Below, in pieces: positions 25,299 through 26,759 of a stretch of DNA of 26,759 nt. The notes below the pieces were generated by a model. That model ran no database searches and was not told where the DNA came from. It saw nothing but the letters and a program-made list of their open reading frames with translations. Origin of the DNA: Candidatus Accumulibacter iunctus (lineage in GTDB: Bacteria > Pseudomonadota > Gammaproteobacteria > Burkholderiales > Rhodocyclaceae); contig DDUX01000020.1 of the NCBI GenBank assembly GCA_002345025.1, positions 1 through 26,759 on the forward strand. The letters run 5' to 3'. Within the stretch, counting starts at the first letter, position 1; each line of letters opens with the position of its first letter. Position numbers and translations under genes: made by a program.

Positions 25299-25702
25299 TC
25301 GTGGGGCTCCCGCGCGCTTTGGTTTGGGCTGCGCCTCGTATGGGCAGCAACGGAACGGGTGTCGCTGGGACACTCGAAAGTCTCGTCGGCAATGGAAGCA
25401 GCGATGCCATCCCGCCGGCTCGCATGCTCGTCGGGCCTTGACTTGGAAGGCTTCGGGAAGTTGCCAGGGCGATTCCGCAGATGCCAGGCGCGCGCAGTTC
25501 AAGTAGTATCGCTACTTTGTGGTGAGCGAACTTAACCAGGTGATCTGCGTTCGGCAGAGAACGGCGCAGCAGGGCGCAAAGCAGCCGGCTGGCGCATGCC
25601 GGAAAGCGCGTCACAGGGGCTTCGGAATCGGCATCGCTCGACGGCCGCACGGCTCAAGGCCTCCTTCATCCGACGACGCAAATCAACTGAAGTATATTCA
25701 AA
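25299..25702. promoter_or_regulatory. Divergent leader region between rne and rluC-like gene
   Basis: 404 bases without a supported gene. It must contain the rne promoter and 5' leader (minus strand) and the promoter of the rluC-gph unit (plus strand). The 17-base palindrome at 25501-25517 is the clearest element. TATATT at about 25690 is too close to the rluC start to be a usual -10. RNase E is known to autoregulate through its leader in enterobacteria; a similar role here is inference. Confidence 0.5.
25501..25517. repeat. 17-base palindrome in the rne leader region
   Basis: AAGTAG-TATCG-CTACTT, perfect 6-bp arms with a 5-base centre, in a relatively AT-rich pocket. It lies about 200 bases before the rne start codon. 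It could be an operator or an RNA hairpin in the rne leader. Confidence 0.45.
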
Positions 25703-26695
25703 ATGGTCCAAGTTGGCAAAAACTCTGTCACCCAACAGCTAATCGGCGAGAACGAGCATGGCCAGCGGCTCGACAACCTGCTGCTGAAGCAGTGCAAGGG
25801 GGTGCCGAAGAGTCACGTCTACAGCATCGTTCGCAGCGGACAGGTGCGGGTGAATGGCCGCCGGGTGGAAGTCTCATATCGGCTGCAAAGCGGTGATCTG
25901 CTGCGCCTGCCGCCGCTGCGCATCGGCGGTGCCGAGAAAGAGGTGGTGACGGCGGCGGAACGCAGGCTGCATCTGCCGGTCGTCTATGAGGACGATGCCC
26001 TGCTGGTGGTCGACAAGCCGGCCGGCGTCGCCGTTCACGGCGGCAGTGGCGAGAGCTTCGGAGTGATCGAGGCCCTGCGGCAGCAGCGGCCACAGGCGAG
26101 GTTTCTCGAGCTGGCGCACCGGCTCGATCGCGAGACCTCGGGCATCCTCCTGATCGGCAAGAAGCGCTCGACGTTGCTCGCGCTGCACGAGATGTTCCGG
26201 GCTGGCGCCGCCGGCAGCATGACGCGGGTGGCGGACAAGCGTTACCTGGTGCTGGTTGCCGGGCGCTGGATGGAACCGCTGCGGCATGTTCGCCTGCCGT
26301 TGCTGAAATACCTGCTGGTCTCGGGCGAGCGGCGCGTGCGGGTGGCGACGGAGGGCAAGACGGCTCACACGGTCTTCCGCCTGCTGGCACGCTGGCAGCG
26401 TTTCAGCCTGCTCGAGGCGGAGCTGCGGACCGGACGCACGCACCAGATTCGCGTCCATCTCGCACATCTTGGTCATCCGGTTGCCGGCGACGAGAAGTAC
26501 GGTGATTTTGCGTTGAATCGGGTGCTGGCAAGGGAAGGATTGAAGCGAATGTTCCTGCACGCCGCGCAGATGCGCCTGCCACATCCGCTGGCGGGCACCG
26601 AGCTGCAGCTCAAGGCGGCGCTGCCGCCGGCGTTGGTGGCATTCCTGCAGGGTATTGCGGCGCGGGAGAGGCAGGATCATGGCGAGAAGATTTGA
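25703..26695 (+). CDS. rluC: RluC-type 23S rRNA pseudouridine synthase
   Basis: 330 residues from ATG 25703. An S4 RNA-binding domain is at about 20-75 (QRLDNLLLKQCKGVPKSHVY, RSGQVRVNGRRV). The RsuA/RluA catalytic domain follows: DDALLVVDKPAGVAVHGG (97-114), HRLDRETSG with catalytic D142, KRYLVLVAG, and RTGRTHQIRVHLAHLGHPVAGD near the C-terminus. RluC isomerises uridines in 23S rRNA (955, 2504, 2580 in E. coli). S4 plus this catalytic domain also fits RluD, but position next to rne and the following HAD gene favour RluC. The ribosome site is modest (GAAG, 10 bases). It overlaps the next gene by 17 bases. Confidence 0.93.
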   Translation: MVQVGKNSVTQQLIGENEHGQRLDNLLLKQCKGVPKSHVYSIVRSGQVRVNGRRVEVSYRLQSGDLLRLPPLRIGGAEKEVVTAAERRLHLPVVYEDDALLVVDKPAGVAVHGGSGESFGVIEALRQQRPQARFLELAHRLDRETSGILLIGKKRSTLLALHEMFRAGAAGSMTRVADKRYLVLVAGRWMEPLRHVRLPLLKYLLVSGERRVRVATEGKTAHTVFRLLARWQRFSLLEAELRTGRTHQIRVHLAHLGHPVAGDEKYGDFALNRVLAREGLKRMFLHAAQMRLPHPLAGTELQLKAALPPALVAFLQGIAARERQDHGEKI

Positions 26696-26759
26696 GCTGC
26701 TGGTCTTCGACTGGGACGGCACGCTGCTCGACTCGGCGGCGGCCATCGTCGATGCCATC
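26679..26759 (+). CDS. HAD-family phosphatase (Gph-like), 3' end outside window
   Basis: Only the first 27 codons are present. MARRFELLVFDWDGTLLDSA contains the HAD motif I DWDGT with nucleophile D11 and acid/base D13. ATG 26679 lies 17 bases inside the rluC 3' end behind an AGAGGCAGG ribosome site. The sequence and the place after rluC match the phosphoglycolate phosphatase-like proteins often found there, but the specific substrate cannot be judged from this fragment. Confidence 0.88.
   Translation, partial: MARRFELLVFDWDGTLLDSAAAIVDAI

Noticed and set aside
23583..25535. 650-codon plus-strand open frame opposite rne
   Set aside because: It is antisense to the conserved RNase E catalytic domain and has no recognisable motif; long antisense frames are expected in GC-rich coding DNA.

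Overview
The window is GC-rich, densely coded DNA of betaproteobacterial character. The divergent rne / rluC-gph arrangement, Kps-type capsule export genes and overall codon use would fit Rhodocyclales and possibly an Accumulibacter-like genome, but no marker gene here fixes the genus. No rRNA, tRNA or CRISPR was seen.

Left part (1-6427, all minus strand): a capsule or exopolysaccharide export operon. Reading in the transcribed direction it runs kpsE (inner-membrane/periplasmic polysaccharide co-polymerase), kpsM (ABC permease), kpsT (ABC ATPase), a GT4 glycosyltransferase, a SAM methyltransferase, and a long coiled-coil protein with a sulfotransferase-like N-terminus that leaves the window at base 1. 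The last gene carries a 63-bp in-frame tandem repeat. Several neighbours overlap by a few bases.

Middle (6428-12556): a non-coding stretch, then an IS1595-family insertion sequence (7048-8720) with an intact transposase and a frameshifted passenger gene. Next comes a KpsS-like gene (minus), probably once continuous with kpsE. Divergent from it is a two-gene plus-strand unit: a short-chain dehydrogenase and a membrane-anchored LtaS/sulfatase-fold enzyme.

Right-centre (12590-21611, minus): a single-module, fully reducing type I polyketide synthase of about 2560 residues (KS-AT-DH-degenerate MT-structural KR-ER-KR-ACP, no thioesterase), followed with an 11-base overlap by an alpha-oxoamine synthase. 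This pair suggests that a long reduced acyl chain on the ACP is released by decarboxylative condensation with an amino acid, giving a sphingoid-like amino ketone. The nearby reductase and LtaS-like transferase could finish it into an amino-alcohol lipid with a phospho-headgroup. This is the most interesting system in the window; the pathway is inference from domains and adjacency.

Right end (21701-26759): a secreted DUF3299 protein and RNase E (rne) on the minus strand. Divergent from rne are a RluC-type pseudouridine synthase and the start of a HAD phosphatase (Gph-like), cut by the window end.
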